A stretch of DNA of 64,000 nt from Winogradskyella sp. (GTDB lineage Bacteria > Bacteroidota > Bacteroidia > Flavobacteriales > Flavobacteriaceae): contig NZ_RHLG01000007.1 of assembly GCF_003712105.1 (NCBI RefSeq), positions 1 through 64,000 on the forward strand, in the 5' to 3' direction. The notes beneath the pieces are model-generated. The model saw only the letters and a program-made list of their open reading frames with translations, searched no databases and was not told the DNA's origin. Shown here piece after piece: positions 1 to 9,675 of this stretch. How positions within the stretch are numbered: the stretch's first letter is position 1; each line of letters opens with the position of its first letter. A program made the translations under genes and the position numbers.

Positions 1-13
1 TATGAACTTATCA

Positions 14-47
14 CTCTAAAACATATATAAATATATCCGTTTTAGAG
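14..47. repeat. Inverted repeat in the leader of a leftward transcript
   Basis: CTCTAAAAC (14-22) is perfectly inverted as GTTTTAGAG (39-47) around a 16-nt AT-rich loop. It lies at the expected start of the transcript driven leftward from the promoter at 52-81, so it could be a 5' mRNA hairpin or an operator. The gene it would control lies outside the window. Confidence 0.5.
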
Positions 48-51
48 GCCG

Positions 52-81
52 CAAAGATAAACCCTAAAACCAATTCAACAA
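52..81 (-). promoter_or_regulatory. Leftward promoter for a gene outside the window
   Basis: On the minus strand TATCTTTG (59-52) matches the Bacteroidota -7 box TANNTTTG, with a TTG -33 box (81-79) exactly 19 nt upstream. It points out of the window, so the unseen left neighbour is probably transcribed divergently from thrS. Positions 82-185 hold nothing else I can recognise. Confidence 0.6.
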
Positions 82-185
82 GACTTTTTTTAACTTATTT
101 TTACCCATTTCATTACAAGGCTATAAACCAAGTCTTTACACTCATAAAAACATAGAAAAATAATTCCAAGTATCTAATATTATTA

Positions 186-215
186 TTGTATGTAATAGTA
201 ATAGAATTATCTTTG
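186..215 (+). promoter_or_regulatory. thrS-infC-rpmI-rplT promoter
   Basis: TTG (186-188), a 19-nt spacer and TATCTTTG (208-215) fit the Bacteroidota housekeeping promoter. The predicted transcript start is about 25 nt before the thrS ATG. Confidence 0.7.
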
Positions 216-245
216 CACCTTAATTTATAATAACCATAGTCCATT

Positions 246-2186
246 ATGATTCAAATTACATTACCAGATGGAAGTGTAAAATCTTTCGAGAAAGGTAGTA
301 GCGCAATTGATGTTGCTAAAAGTATTAGTGAGGGTTTAGCGAGAAATGTTATTTCTGCAAAATTCAATGATGACATCATTGAAACTACAACCCCACTCAA
401 CACAGATGGTAGCTTAACTCTTTTTACTTGGAGAGATGATAATGGAAAAAAGGCTTTTTGGCATTCTTCGGCTCACATTTTAGCACAAGCTTTAGAAGAG
501 TTATATCCTGGTGTTAAACTTTGGGTTGGTCCTGCGATTGAAAATGGCTTTTATTACGATGTTGATTTTGGTGAAGATTCTATCTCTGAAAAGGATTTTA
601 AAACAATAGAGAATAAAATGCTTGAGATAGCACGAGGAAAACATGATTTCAAAATGCGTTCAGTTTCTAAAGCTGATGCTCTATCGTATTATAAAGGTAA
701 AAATGAATATAAAGTAGACTTAATTGAAGGGCTGGAAGATGGAGATATTACCTTTTGCGATCATTCTTCATTTACTGATTTATGCCGAGGTGGTCATATA
801 CCAAACACTGGTATTGTTAAGGCAGTAAAAGTTTTAAGTGTAGCTGGTGCATATTATAAAGGAGATGAAAACGAAAAACAACTGACTCGTGTTTATGGTA
901 TTTCATTTCCTAAACAAAAGGAGTTAACCGAGTATCTTCATTTATTAGAAGAAGCAAAAAAACGTGATCACAGAAAGTTAGGTAAAGAATTAGAGTTATT
1001 TACTTTTTCAAGAAAAGTTGGCCAAGGCCTTCCTTTATGGTTACCTAAAGGTGCCGCCCTAAGAGAAAGACTAGAAAACTTTTTAAAAGCCGCTCAAAAG
1101 AAAGCAGGTTACGAAATGGTGGTGACACCACATATCGGTCAAAAAGAATTATATGTGACTTCTGGACACTATGCTAAATATGGTGAAGACAGTTTTCAAC
1201 CCATAAATACACCGGCAGAAGGGGAAGAATTTTTACTTAAGCCAATGAATTGTCCTCACCACTGTGAGATATATAATGCTAGACCTTTTTCGTATAAAGA
1301 ATTACCCAAAAGATATGCTGAGTTTGGGACAGTATATAGATATGAACAAAGCGGTGAGCTACATGGTTTAACTAGAGTTAGAGGATTTACTCAAGATGAC
1401 GCTCATATATTCTGCACTCCGGATCAGTTAGATACTGAGTTTAAAGAAGTTATTGATTTAGTGCTTTATGTCTTTGGTTCTCTTGGTTTCGAAAACTTTA
1501 CAGCTCAGGTTTCTATAAGAGATCCTAAAAAACCTGAAAAGTATATTGGTAATGCTGAAAATTGGGAAAAAGCTGAAAATGCAATTATAAATGCAGCAAA
1601 AGATAAAGGGCTTAATTATGTAGTTGAAGAAGGTGAAGCTGCATTCTATGGTCCAAAGCTTGATTTTATGGTTAAGGATGCACTCGGAAGGCAATGGCAA
1701 TTAGGTACGATACAGGTTGATTATAATTTACCTGAACGTTTTGATTTAACATACAAAGGAAGTGATAATGAGTTACATAGACCTGTTATGATTCATAGAG
1801 CTCCTTTTGGAAGTTTGGAGCGGTTTGTTGCAATTTTGCTAGAGCACACAGGTGGTAACTTCCCGCTTTGGCTAATGCCCGAACAAGCTATAGTGCTATC
1901 TATCAGCGAGAAATATGAAAAATACGCTGAAAAAGTTTTAAATTTGCTAGAAAATAACGAAATTCGCGCCCTCGTTGACAATAGAAACGAAACAGTAGGT
2001 AAAAAGATACGTGAAGCAGAACTGCAAAAGTTTCCTTATATGATTATTGTTGGCGAGCAAGAAGAAAATAATAATACTATTAATGTAAGAGCTCACGGCG
2101 GTGAAAACTTAGGCACGACAAGTGTAGATGCTTTTTCAGAAATAGTGAAAGAAAAGATTAAAGAAAGTTTAAAAACTTTTAAATAA
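246..2186 (+). CDS. thrS: Threonine--tRNA ligase
   Basis: Cytoplasmic class II aminoacyl-tRNA synthetase that charges tRNA-Thr. The 646-residue length and domain order are typical: N-terminal TGS domain (about 1-60), editing/SAD domain with [11 protein letters not shown] (about 73-83) and a Cys-containing '[10 protein letters not shown]' metal site, the catalytic core with '[12 protein letters not shown]' supplying the zinc cysteine, and a C-terminal anticodon-binding domain beginning near '[16 protein letters not shown]'. The ATG lies 30 nt after the promoter -7 box. It heads the conserved thrS-infC-rpmI-rplT operon. No defect seen. Confidence 0.98.
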   Translation: MIQITLPDGSVKSFEKGSSAIDVAKSISEGLARNVISAKFNDDIIETTTPLNTDGSLTLFTWRDDNGKKAFWHSSAHILAQALEELYPGVKLWVGPAIENGFYYDVDFGEDSISEKDFKTIENKMLEIARGKHDFKMRSVSKADALSYYKGKNEYKVDLIEGLEDGDITFCDHSSFTDLCRGGHIPNTGIVKAVKVLSVAGAYYKGDENEKQLTRVYGISFPKQKELTEYLHLLEEAKKRDHRKLGKELELFTFSRKVGQGLPLWLPKGAALRERLENFLKAAQKKAGYEMVVTPHIGQKELYVTSGHYAKYGEDSFQPINTPAEGEEFLLKPMNCPHHCEIYNARPFSYKELPKRYAEFGTVYRYEQSGELHGLTRVRGFTQDDAHIFCTPDQLDTEFKEVIDLVLYVFGSLGFENFTAQVSIRDPKKPEKYIGNAENWEKAENAIINAAKDKGLNYVVEEGEAAFYGPKLDFMVKDALGRQWQLGTIQVDYNLPERFDLTYKGSDNELHRPVMIHRAPFGSLERFVAILLEHTGGNFPLWLMPEQAIVLSISEKYEKYAEKVLNLLENNEIRALVDNRNETVGKKIREAELQKFPYMIIVGEQEENNNTINVRAHGGENLGTTSVDAFSEIVKEKIKESLKTFK

Positions 2187-2212
2187 TAACGTTTAACTAA
2201 AATTTATAAGCC

Positions 2213-2767
2213 ATAGCAATACGTAGAAACAGAAGGAATAACAATAGACGTGTAATTAAAGAAGATAAGCACCGAATTAATTCTAAAATAAGATCTGAAG
2301 AAGTAAGACTTGTTGGAGATAATGTTGAGATAGGAATTTATCCTACCAGAAAGGCATTATCAATAGCAGATGAACAAGGATTAGATCTTGTTGAGATTTC
2401 GCCAAATGCAAATCCACCTGTTTGTAAAGTAATGGATTATAAAAAGTTTCTTTATGAACAAAAGAAACGTGAAAAGGCGTTAAAAGCTAAAGCAACAAAA
2501 GTTGTTATAAAAGAAATACGATTTGGTCCACAAACAGATGACCATGATTATGAGTTTAAAAAGAAACATGCCATAAAGTTTCTTAATGACGGTGCAAAAT
2601 TAAAGGCGTTTGTGTTCTTTAAAGGACGTTCAATTGTTTTTAAAGAGCAAGGACAAATTTTATTACTTAGGTTAGCTCAAGACTTAGAAGAATATGGAAA
2701 AGTTGAGCAGATGCCTAAATTGGAAGGTAAACGTATGATTATGTTTATCGCTCCTAAGAAAAAATAA
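2213..2767 (+). CDS. infC: Translation initiation factor IF-3 with probable AUA start
   Basis: IF-3 binds the 30S subunit, blocks premature 50S joining and proofreads the start codon. The first in-frame ATG (2432) lies inside the N-terminal domain, after '[17 protein letters not shown]', so it cannot be the start. The frame is open upstream to a TAA at 2207-2209, and between them there is no ATG, GTG or TTG. Reading from ATA at 2213 gives 184 residues beginning M-A-I-R-R-N-R-R-N, an Arg/Asn-rich tail before the conserved '[16 protein letters not shown]'. ATA 2219 or ATT 2255 are alternatives. Rare AUU/AUA starts let IF-3 repress its own translation in other bacteria, so the same control is inferred here. 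rpmI follows after 60 nt. Confidence 0.9.
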   Translation: MAIRRNRRNNNRRVIKEDKHRINSKIRSEEVRLVGDNVEIGIYPTRKALSIADEQGLDLVEISPNANPPVCKVMDYKKFLYEQKKREKALKAKATKVVIKEIRFGPQTDDHDYEFKKKHAIKFLNDGAKLKAFVFFKGRSIVFKEQGQILLLRLAQDLEEYGKVEQMPKLEGKRMIMFIAPKKK

Positions 2768-2827
2768 TAAACGGCTTAATATAGATTAAGCAAAAGATAA
2801 TAAGCGAAACGTAAAAAATAGGAGAAA

Positions 2828-3025
2828 ATGCCTAAAATGAAAACTAAATCGAGTGCTAAGAAACGTTTCAAACTAACTGGCACTGGTAAGATTAAAAGAA
2901 AGCACGCTTTTAAGAGTCATATATTGACAAAAAAATCTAAAAAGCGTAAGCTTGCGTTGACTCATGATACATTAGTACATAAGTCTGACGAGGATAATGT
3001 TAAAACAATGTTGCGTTTAAAGTAA
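2828..3025 (+). CDS. rpmI: 50S ribosomal protein L35
   Basis: Small basic 65-residue protein of the large ribosomal subunit. The N-terminus '[20 protein letters not shown]' and the Lys-rich '[21 protein letters not shown]' stretch are diagnostic, and the length is normal. It sits between infC and rplT in the usual order. The preceding 'aggag' (2820-2824) is one of few Shine-Dalgarno-like sequences in the window. Confidence 0.97.
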   Translation: MPKMKTKSSAKKRFKLTGTGKIKRKHAFKSHILTKKSKKRKLALTHDTLVHKSDEDNVKTMLRLK

Positions 3026-3131
3026 TATAAGTTTTAACCGGTTAAAATAATTTTATAAACCCTGGAGTTAGGCAAAAGAATTTAGCAAGTGTCGTTTTTA
3101 GACCGCCTACTACAAAAAACAATTAAAAGAA
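3026..3131 (+). promoter_or_regulatory. rpmI-rplT intergenic leader with dyad
   Basis: The 106-nt gap between L35 and L20 is long for an operon of this kind. It contains a perfect 16-bp palindrome TTTTAACCGGTTAAAA (3032-3047) and then a GC-richer segment (3061-3110, 'ccctggagttaggc ... gaccgcctac') that could fold. L20 represses its own operon through leader RNA in other phyla, so a site for L20 is possible here. This is inference from position only. Confidence 0.35.
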
Positions 3132-3476
3132 ATGCCAAGATCAGTAAATTCAGTTGCTAAAAGAGCCAGAAGAAAAAAGGTTCTTAAACAAGCAAAAGGT
3201 TATTGGGGAAGACGTAAAAACGTTTGGACAGTAGCCAAAAATGCGGTTGACAAAGCGATGCAATATTCGTATAGAGATCGCAGGAACAAAAAGAGAACAT
3301 TCCGTGCATTATGGATTATGCGTATAAACGCAGGTGCTAGACAGCATGGTATGAGCTATTCAAAATTTATGGGTAAATTAAAGGCTAATAATATCGAATT
3401 GAACCGTAAGGTACTTGCAGATTTAGCTATGAATCACCCAGAAGCTTTTGAAGCTATAGTAAACAAAGTTAAATAA
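3132..3476 (+). CDS. rplT: 50S ribosomal protein L20
   Basis: Large-subunit assembly protein that binds 23S rRNA early. The 114 residues begin '[20 protein letters not shown]', with the conserved '[35 protein letters not shown]' block and '[18 protein letters not shown]'. Full length. Last gene of the thrS operon, followed by a strong hairpin terminator. Confidence 0.98.
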   Translation: MPRSVNSVAKRARRKKVLKQAKGYWGRRKNVWTVAKNAVDKAMQYSYRDRRNKKRTFRALWIMRINAGARQHGMSYSKFMGKLKANNIELNRKVLADLAMNHPEAFEAIVNKVK

Positions 3477-3510
3477 GGCGTTTAGCCAAATTAATAACAA
3501 CATTTCGCTT

Positions 3511-3545
3511 AAAAAAACCCAACTTTAATAAAGTTGGGTTTTTTA
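3511..3545. terminator. Bidirectional terminator between rplT and the cyclase gene
   Basis: AACCCAACTTT (3516-3526), loop AAT, AAAGTTGGGTT (3530-3540), flanked by an A-run on the left and a T-run on the right, so it works on both strands. The right flank runs into the stop codon of the convergent cyclase gene. Confidence 0.9.
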
Positions 3546-4622
3546 TTCGCTATAATTAATAGCATAGATTTTTAAGCGCTCTTGCTTACCTCTAAGTTCT
3601 ATATCCTGAGATATGAGTTCGTAATGGGTATCGGATATATTGAGTTTGGTCAATACAGACTCTGATACTAATAGCTTTTTACCATAACTGTTACAAAGAC
3701 TTTGTATTCTAGATGCTGTATTAATGACATCACCATGGAAAGCCAAATCCTTTTTAACTGTACCAACCTCAGCTACCATGAGTTTTCCAAAGTGAATACC
3801 TGCTTTAAACTCTGGCATAAAACCATACTTAGTATTATAGTAGGCTTTCTTTTTCTTTAGCTTTGACTGAAACGCATAAAACAAGTTTATACAATTGTTA
3901 CGATGAAACCCTTTTCTTGAAGGCCAATAAATAACGGCTTCATCACCAACATATTGATACACTTCAGCATCATACCTACCAAGCGTAATGTTTAGGTCAA
4001 TAAAACAATCTTGTATAAACTGGCTATACATCTTATGACCTATGTGTTCAGCAATTTTGGTTGAGTCTTTTAAATCAATGAACATAAGTACACGTTCTTG
4101 CTCTTTTGGGCGCTTGTATGTACCGAGAAGAACTTGAATAAAATTACCACGACCAAATCTATCATTTGCTAAACGTATTAAAGAAAAAACAACAGATGCG
4201 ATAACAAAATATACAACTGTGGTCCAGAAACGAAGATTGGTTTTCCACCAACCATTATCATTAGACAAATCTCTATCTAATTCTATCTCTAATAAAAATG
4301 AACTCGCACTTAATATAATTACTATAAGAATAAAATAGACAATTGACTTAAATATAATACTCAAACCTAGTATTAACCTTTTACTTAAGCGGTCAAAAAT
4401 AAACTCGATGATGGTATAAAAAACACTTACTATTAATCCTATAAGTATTGAGAAGAAGTAATATTCTCTAATTGGAAGGTATAATCGTTCTTCATCAGTA
4501 AACAATTTTAACTGATTTTCTAAACCATTATATCTTAATGCAGTTAACAGAACAAATGCTATTGTCCAGAAAACTACTGAAATTAATAGGAGTCGAAAAA
4601 AAGATTTGAGTTTATAAGACAT
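3543..4622 (-). CDS. Membrane-bound class III adenylate/guanylate cyclase
   Basis: Predicted to make cAMP or cGMP from ATP or GTP at the inner face of the membrane. Four hydrophobic segments (about 9-28, 54-75, 88-112, 133-150) precede a class III catalytic domain (about 175-355). Metal-binding aspartates are in 'FIDLKDST' (D183) and 'YVGDEAVIYW' (D227), and the transition-state pair is in 'HGDVINTASRI' (N301, R305), so the domain looks active. The nucleotide specificity cannot be read with confidence. It starts 15 nt after the secreted protein gene at 4638-5906 and is probably co-transcribed with it. No cNMP effector gene adjoins, though a Crp/Fnr protein lies at 22985. Confidence 0.88.
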   Translation of the reverse strand: MSYKLKSFFRLLLISVVFWTIAFVLLTALRYNGLENQLKLFTDEERLYLPIREYYFFSILIGLIVSVFYTIIEFIFDRLSKRLILGLSIIFKSIVYFILIVIILSASSFLLEIELDRDLSNDNGWWKTNLRFWTTVVYFVIASVVFSLIRLANDRFGRGNFIQVLLGTYKRPKEQERVLMFIDLKDSTKIAEHIGHKMYSQFIQDCFIDLNITLGRYDAEVYQYVGDEAVIYWPSRKGFHRNNCINLFYAFQSKLKKKKAYYNTKYGFMPEFKAGIHFGKLMVAEVGTVKKDLAFHGDVINTASRIQSLCNSYGKKLLVSESVLTKLNISDTHYELISQDIELRGKQERLKIYAINYSE

Positions 4623-4637
4623 TTTTATTATTCAAAA

Positions 4638-5906
4638 TTATGTCTTTTGTTTCTTTTTCTTAGCTGCAGGAAACAAAACATTATTGAGTATTAATCTGTA
4701 ACCTGGTGAAGTTGGGTGCAAATCTAATTCTGTTTTTGGGTCTCCTACTCTATGTGTATAATCTTCAGGATCATGACCACCATAAAACGTGAAAAAGCCT
4801 TTTCCTTTTATGCCATGTATGTATTTGGCTTCTCCGTTAGTTCTGTTTTCGCCCATAACCAGGACATTAGACTTTATTTCATCTCTTGTAAACGAAGTTG
4901 TTTGCCCCATAAATCCTTTTACTAAAGCTGTATGATTTTGAGTAAGCATTGTTGGTATTGGGTCCCATTTTGCAGAATACTCCATCAAGGAAAAGTAATC
5001 AGTTGATTTAGGTATACGACGTTTTCGCGTCATATCTATTGATGAAAACTCATAAATATTTGGACTACGTTCTAAAACATAATTTTTGAAAGCAAATGTT
5101 CTACTATAATCTATTTTATTTTGGTAGGCAGGATCACTACCATCACCATCAAACATGGGTTCACAGATATCTACACCTTCTGCAGAAAGTGCAATATCAA
5201 AGCTATCTGTTGCAGAACACATCGCAAACATAAAACCACCACCAACGACATAGTTTTTAATCTTCAAAGCGACGTCTAACTTAGCATCAGAAACCTTGGT
5301 GTACCCAAGTTTACGAGCTAAGGCCTCAGCTTCTTTTTTCTCTTTTATATACCATGCTGCTGATCGGTATGTTCTATAGAATTTACCATATTGTCCTGTA
5401 AAATCTTCGTGATGTAAGTGTAACCAGTCATATAATAACAATTCGTCATTCAAAACCTCTTCATCATAAACTGTTTCATAAGGAATCTCGGCATAGGTCA
5501 ATACCATTGTAACAGCATCATCCCAAGGTTGTTTACCATAAGGTGTATACACTGCTATTTTAGGTGCTTTTTCTAAAACAACGGCTTCTTGGTTTACCGC
5601 AGGGCTTGCAATATCTTCAAGAATTTGTGCTGCTTGACCATCAGAAATTACTTCAAAAGACACACCTCTAATCTGACATTCGCGCTGAATAATTTCTGCA
5701 TCAGGTAGTAAGAACGAACCACCACGATAATTAAGTAACCACTTTACCTTTAATTCGCGTTGTAAAGTCCAAAATGTAACTCCGTATGCCTTAAGATGGT
5801 TTTCTTGTGATTCTGCATCCATAGGAATAAGTATATAGGACGCATAAGACGAATAACCAAGAAAAAACAGCAGCACTAAGAGAATATATCTTTTCAATTT
5901 CATCAT
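4638..5906 (-). CDS. Secreted GATase1/ThuA-like protein (family often named asparagine synthetase B)
   Basis: Exported protein of 422 residues with signal peptide 'MMKLKRYILLVLLFFLGYSSYAS'. The central 'YVVGGGFMFAMCSATDSFDIAL' resembles the nucleophile-elbow region of class I glutamine amidotransferase-like folds, and the end ('GFFTFYGGHDPEDY ... HPTSPGYRLILNNVLFPA') resembles the closing part of ThuA-like domains. The C-terminus is Lys-rich. From memory, flavobacterial homologues carry the name asparagine synthetase B, but I see neither an N-terminal catalytic Cys nor an ATP-pyrophosphatase domain, so that name is doubtful. The substrate is unknown. It lies 67 nt downstream of dnaB and 15 nt upstream of the cyclase gene. 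Confidence 0.65.
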   Translation of the reverse strand: MMKLKRYILLVLLFFLGYSSYASYILIPMDAESQENHLKAYGVTFWTLQRELKVKWLLNYRGGSFLLPDAEIIQRECQIRGVSFEVISDGQAAQILEDIASPAVNQEAVVLEKAPKIAVYTPYGKQPWDDAVTMVLTYAEIPYETVYDEEVLNDELLLYDWLHLHHEDFTGQYGKFYRTYRSAAWYIKEKKEAEALARKLGYTKVSDAKLDVALKIKNYVVGGGFMFAMCSATDSFDIALSAEGVDICEPMFDGDGSDPAYQNKIDYSRTFAFKNYVLERSPNIYEFSSIDMTRKRRIPKSTDYFSLMEYSAKWDPIPTMLTQNHTALVKGFMGQTTSFTRDEIKSNVLVMGENRTNGEAKYIHGIKGKGFFTFYGGHDPEDYTHRVGDPKTELDLHPTSPGYRLILNNVLFPAAKKKKQKT

Positions 5907-5973
5907 TTTAAAAATGAAAGATACTCAAAAAACAATACTAACAGAAGTGTTTAAAAGATAATTAACAAGTGCA

Positions 5974-7506
5974 TTAGAATGGTACACCATCATCATCAGG
6001 AGCATCAAATGCATCAGAAGCAGATGGGAAGCTATCTGGCTTGAAGGTATCATCGTTTGCCGCAGCGTTCATCTTTGAGTGGAACTCTCCGAATGGTGTG
6101 TCGAAATCATCGAGATTATCAAACTTACCAAGATGACCAATAAACTTAAGTCTAATATTATCTAAACCACCATTTCTGTGCTTTGCAACGATAAATTCGG
6201 CTTGGCCTTCAGTTGGTGAGCGTTCTTCATCATCCCATTCATCAATCTTATAGTATTCTGGTCTGTAAATAAATGAAACAATATCTGCATCTTGCTCGAT
6301 AGCACCAGATTCACGTAAGTCTGATAACAATGGGCGTTTACTGCCTCCACGTGTTTCGACAGCACGTGACAACTGAGATAAGGCTATTACCGGAACATTC
6401 AATTCCTTAGCCAAAGCTTTTAAGTTACGAGATATAGTAGAGATTTCTTGTTCACGGTTTCCTCCTTTTTGGCTTCCTCCAGCCGTCATCAATTGAAGGT
6501 AATCAATTACAATTAACTTTATACCGTATTGTGATGCTAAACGACGTGCTTTTGCTCTTAAATCGAATATAGATAACGAAGGTGTGTCATCAATAAATAA
6601 TGGTGCTTTCTCAAGTGTTTTAACTTTTACATTTAGTTGTTCCCACTCGTGTTTTTCAAGCCTTCCAGTTCTTAATTTTTCAGAAGAAAGCCCAGTTTCA
6701 CTAGAAATTAAACGTGTAATTAATTGAACCGACGACATCTCCAAGGAGAAAAATGCCACTGGTATACCACTATTTACTGCAATGTTTCTAGCCATTGTAA
6801 GTGTTAATGCGGTTTTACCCATACCTGGACGAGCCGCCACAATAACTAAGTCACTCGGTTGCCAACCCGAGGTTAATTTATCGAGCTTATCAAAACCTGA
6901 TGGTATGCCACTGAGACCTTCTTTATTAGAAATTTCTTCAATTTTCTTTTTAGCTTGAATTACTAAACTCTGAGCGGTTTCAGTTGATTTTTTTACGTTG
7001 CCTTGCGTAACCTCGTATAATTTTGCTTCGGCATTGTCTAATAAATCAAAAACGTCTTTAGTTTCATCATAAGCTTCTTCAATAATTTCGTTTGAAATTT
7101 TTATGAGACTTCTTTGAATATATTTTTGAAGAATAATACGTGCATGAAACTCAATATGCGCCGAAGACGACACACGTTGTGTCAAAGAAATAAGATAGAA
7201 ATCGCCGCCAACCAAATCTAATTTTTCATCTTTTCGCAATTGTGTCGAAACTGTTAATAAATCTACAGGTTCACTGTTTTCGAAAAGCTTGAAGATGGCT
7301 TCAAAGATATATTGGTGCGCTTCTTTATAAAAGGCTTCTGGACTTAAGATATCTATGACCTCATCAACTCCTTTTTTGTCAATCATCATGGCGCCCAAAA
7401 CCACTTCCTCAAGGTCAAGCGCTTGAGGTGGTATCTTTCCCTTTTCTAGGCTAATTAAGGAACTCGTATCTATTTTATAGCCTTTAACTGGGTTAGGTTG
7501 CTTCAT
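5974..7506 (-). CDS. dnaB: Replicative DNA helicase
   Basis: Hexameric helicase that unwinds the replication fork. The 510 residues comprise the N-terminal primase-interacting domain (about 25-130), a linker helix and a RecA-type C-terminal domain with Walker A 'ARPGMGKT' (225-232), Walker B 'LIVIDYLQLM' and the 'RESGAIEQDADIV' region. No intein is present. The acidic tail 'DAFDAPDDDGVPF' is SSB-like in composition. The 257-nt gap upstream holds the accA terminator and otherwise only AT-rich sequence. Confidence 0.97.
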   Translation of the reverse strand: MKQPNPVKGYKIDTSSLISLEKGKIPPQALDLEEVVLGAMMIDKKGVDEVIDILSPEAFYKEAHQYIFEAIFKLFENSEPVDLLTVSTQLRKDEKLDLVGGDFYLISLTQRVSSSAHIEFHARIILQKYIQRSLIKISNEIIEEAYDETKDVFDLLDNAEAKLYEVTQGNVKKSTETAQSLVIQAKKKIEEISNKEGLSGIPSGFDKLDKLTSGWQPSDLVIVAARPGMGKTALTLTMARNIAVNSGIPVAFFSLEMSSVQLITRLISSETGLSSEKLRTGRLEKHEWEQLNVKVKTLEKAPLFIDDTPSLSIFDLRAKARRLASQYGIKLIVIDYLQLMTAGGSQKGGNREQEISTISRNLKALAKELNVPVIALSQLSRAVETRGGSKRPLLSDLRESGAIEQDADIVSFIYRPEYYKIDEWDDEERSPTEGQAEFIVAKHRNGGLDNIRLKFIGHLGKFDNLDDFDTPFGEFHSKMNAAANDDTFKPDSFPSASDAFDAPDDDGVPF

Positions 7507-7707
7507 TATATGGTGACTGAATTAGTTGCTTTAATTTACGAATTTTAATCCATAAATTAAAGTTGGTTGTGTTGATTTAGCTCAGATTAATTGCGGTTAC
7601 GAATGTAACTAAAAGCTTTCTAAAATATCAATTATGATAATACAGAATCGTCAACAATCCATCAACATTTTAACTGTTAATAACTTGAAAATATTGTTAA
7701 TAGCGCA

Positions 7708-7737
7708 TAAAAAAACTGAAGCAAAAATGCTTCAGTT
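7708..7737 (-). terminator. accA terminator
   Basis: Read on the minus strand, AACTGAAGCA-(4-nt loop)-TGCTTCAGTT (7737-7714) is followed by a run of Ts, 27 nt after the accA stop codon. Confidence 0.85.
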
Positions 7738-7763
7738 CTTTCTATCTACTATATTATATCGTA

Positions 7764-8717
7764 TTAAGATTTAAAAACACCCATCTCGGCATATTTATCC
7801 ATACGTTGATTTACCAAATCTTTTGGTGATAAGTTTTTAAGCTCGTCGTGAGCTTTTACAATGGCGTCTCTAACAGCTAAAAATGTTTTCTCTCTGTCTT
7901 TATGTGCGCCACCTAGTGGTTCTTTAACGATTTGGTCAACAAGCTTCATGCGTTTCATATCTTTGGCTGTAAGCTTTAAAGCATCAGCAGCTTGCTCTTT
8001 GTACTCCCAACTGCGCCATAAAATTGATGAGCAAGATTCCGGAGATATTACAGAATACCACGTGTTTTCTAACATTAAAACTTTATCTCCTACACCGATA
8101 CCTAATGCTCCACCAGAAGCACCTTCACCAATAATAACTGCTATAATTGGCACTTTAAGACGCGTCATTTCAAGGATATTTCTTGCTATAGCTTCACCTT
8201 GTCCTCGCTCTTCGGCCTCTAATCCTGGATAAGCACCCGGCGTATCTATTAAAGTTACTACTGGTATTCCAAACTTTTCAGCAGACTTCATTAAACGTAA
8301 CGCTTTACGATAGCCTTCTGGATTAGACATCCCAAAATTTCTATATTGTCTAGTTTTAGTATTGAATCCTTTTTGCTGACCAATAAACATATAAGATTGA
8401 TCTCCAATCTTTCCAAGGCCACCAATCATTGCCTTATCGTCCTTTACATTTCTATCTCCATGAAGCTCTAAAAACGAATCTCCACATAAAGCCTTTATAT
8501 GATCTAATGTATATGGTCTATCTGGGTGACGCGATAATTGTACACGTTGCCAAGCCGTAAGATTTTTATAAATCTCTTTTTTTGTTTCAAGAAGTTTCTT
8601 CTCAATTTGCTTGCATGTTTCGGTAACATCAACATCACTTTCATCTCCAATAACCTTGCATTTTTGTAATTGGTCTTCTAGCTCTTTTATGGGTAATTCA
8701 AACTCTAAATATTCCAT
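7764..8717 (-). CDS. accA: Acetyl-CoA carboxylase carboxyltransferase subunit alpha
   Basis: Transfers the carboxyl group from biotin to acetyl-CoA together with AccD, the first committed step of fatty-acid synthesis. The 317-residue length is typical. Recognisable blocks are '[26 protein letters not shown]', '[18 protein letters not shown]', '[27 protein letters not shown]' and the oxyanion-hole region '[16 protein letters not shown]'. Its own -7 box (8761-8754) and terminator make it a single-gene unit. accD is not in the window. Confidence 0.97.
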   Translation of the reverse strand: MEYLEFELPIKELEDQLQKCKVIGDESDVDVTETCKQIEKKLLETKKEIYKNLTAWQRVQLSRHPDRPYTLDHIKALCGDSFLELHGDRNVKDDKAMIGGLGKIGDQSYMFIGQQKGFNTKTRQYRNFGMSNPEGYRKALRLMKSAEKFGIPVVTLIDTPGAYPGLEAEERGQGEAIARNILEMTRLKVPIIAVIIGEGASGGALGIGVGDKVLMLENTWYSVISPESCSSILWRSWEYKEQAADALKLTAKDMKRMKLVDQIVKEPLGGAHKDREKTFLAVRDAIVKAHDELKNLSPKDLVNQRMDKYAEMGVFKS

Positions 8718-8753
8718 ACAATTTGAAGTTGTTTTTTTAGTTAGTTAAGTGTA

Positions 8754-8761
8754 CAAATATA
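8754..8761 (-). promoter_or_regulatory. accA -7 box
   Basis: TATATTTG on the minus strand, 37 nt before the accA ATG. I see no good TTG at the usual distance, so the promoter is supported by the -7 box only. Confidence 0.5.
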
Positions 8762-8778
8762 TAAACTTTAATCGGTAA

Positions 8779-9675
8779 TTAACTTTCTTTTAGTTTTCTA
8801 CTTTTTCTATTCTTTAATATAGCATCCATAATTAAGGTTAAGATAATTATACATGCTCCGATATAAAACTGAGAGGACATTTTCTCGGTCTCCGGAAAGA
8901 TGATAAGTGCTAAAATAATTCCATAAACTGGTTCCAAGTTATAACTCAATATTACAGTGTAAGGTGATATATATTTCATAACCTCAACAGCACCAATAAA
9001 CGCATATGCCGTGCATACCGATGCCAGAATAAAAATACAAATCCAATCCACCTTATCTAGTGTAAAAAATTCTGTATTAAATCTTATTCCTGAAAAATAG
9101 ATAAGTACTGTTAAAAACAATACACCACTTATAAACTCATAAAACGAAATCACAGTTGCGTTATAATTTTTGATGAATTTTCCATTTATCACTGCAAAAA
9201 GAGTAGATAACAAAGCTGAAAGTAAGCCAAGGATAATTCCGTTTAAATATTTGAGTTCACTACTGGTGATTAAAAAAACACCTACAATAACAATTACACC
9301 AAATAGAATTTCGAAAATCTGAATTCTCCTCTTAAAGAAAAGCGGTTCAACAAAAGAAGCAAAAAAAGCACCAGAAGAAAACATAGCTAAAGCTATAGAT
9401 ACATTAGATTGCTTAATAGACTCAAAAAAAGTAAACCAATGCAATGCAATTAAGATTCCAGCTCCAGAAAATTGCAATATTGCTTTTTTAGACACCTTTA
9501 TATTAAGCTTGATGATCTTAATGTATAAGAACATTAAGATTGTGGCAATTGCCATTCTATACCATACAATTTCACTTGCACCAATTGAAATTTTTTTACC
9601 TAATATGGCAGTAAAACCAGCAATAAAAACTAGAAAATGGAGATGCAAATAGTGTTTTAGATTACCTTTTAGCAT
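8779..9675 (-). CDS. EamA/DMT-family transporter
   Basis: Inner-membrane permease of the drug/metabolite transporter superfamily, with about ten hydrophobic helices in two EamA repeats (about 5-130 and 145-285). The second repeat includes 'LEPVYGIILALIIFPE', typical of the family. I start it at the Met encoded at 9675 ('MLKGNLKHYL', 298 residues), because the longer reading from 9705 lies inside the upstream permease gene and adds a non-native 'MVFLPFTFCT'. It overlaps that gene by 14 nt, which suggests translational coupling. Substrate unknown. Confidence 0.85.
   Translation of the reverse strand: MLKGNLKHYLHLHFLVFIAGFTAILGKKISIGASEIVWYRMAIATILMFLYIKIIKLNIKVSKKAILQFSGAGILIALHWFTFFESIKQSNVSIALAMFSSGAFFASFVEPLFFKRRIQIFEILFGVIVIVGVFLITSSELKYLNGIILGLLSALLSTLFAVINGKFIKNYNATVISFYEFISGVLFLTVLIYFSGIRFNTEFFTLDKVDWICIFILASVCTAYAFIGAVEVMKYISPYTVILSYNLEPVYGIILALIIFPETEKMSSQFYIGACIIILTLIMDAILKNRKSRKLKES

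Noticed and set aside
2432-2767. infC beginning at the first ATG (111 residues)
   Set aside because: It would remove the N-terminal domain, whose conserved sequence is encoded in frame upstream.
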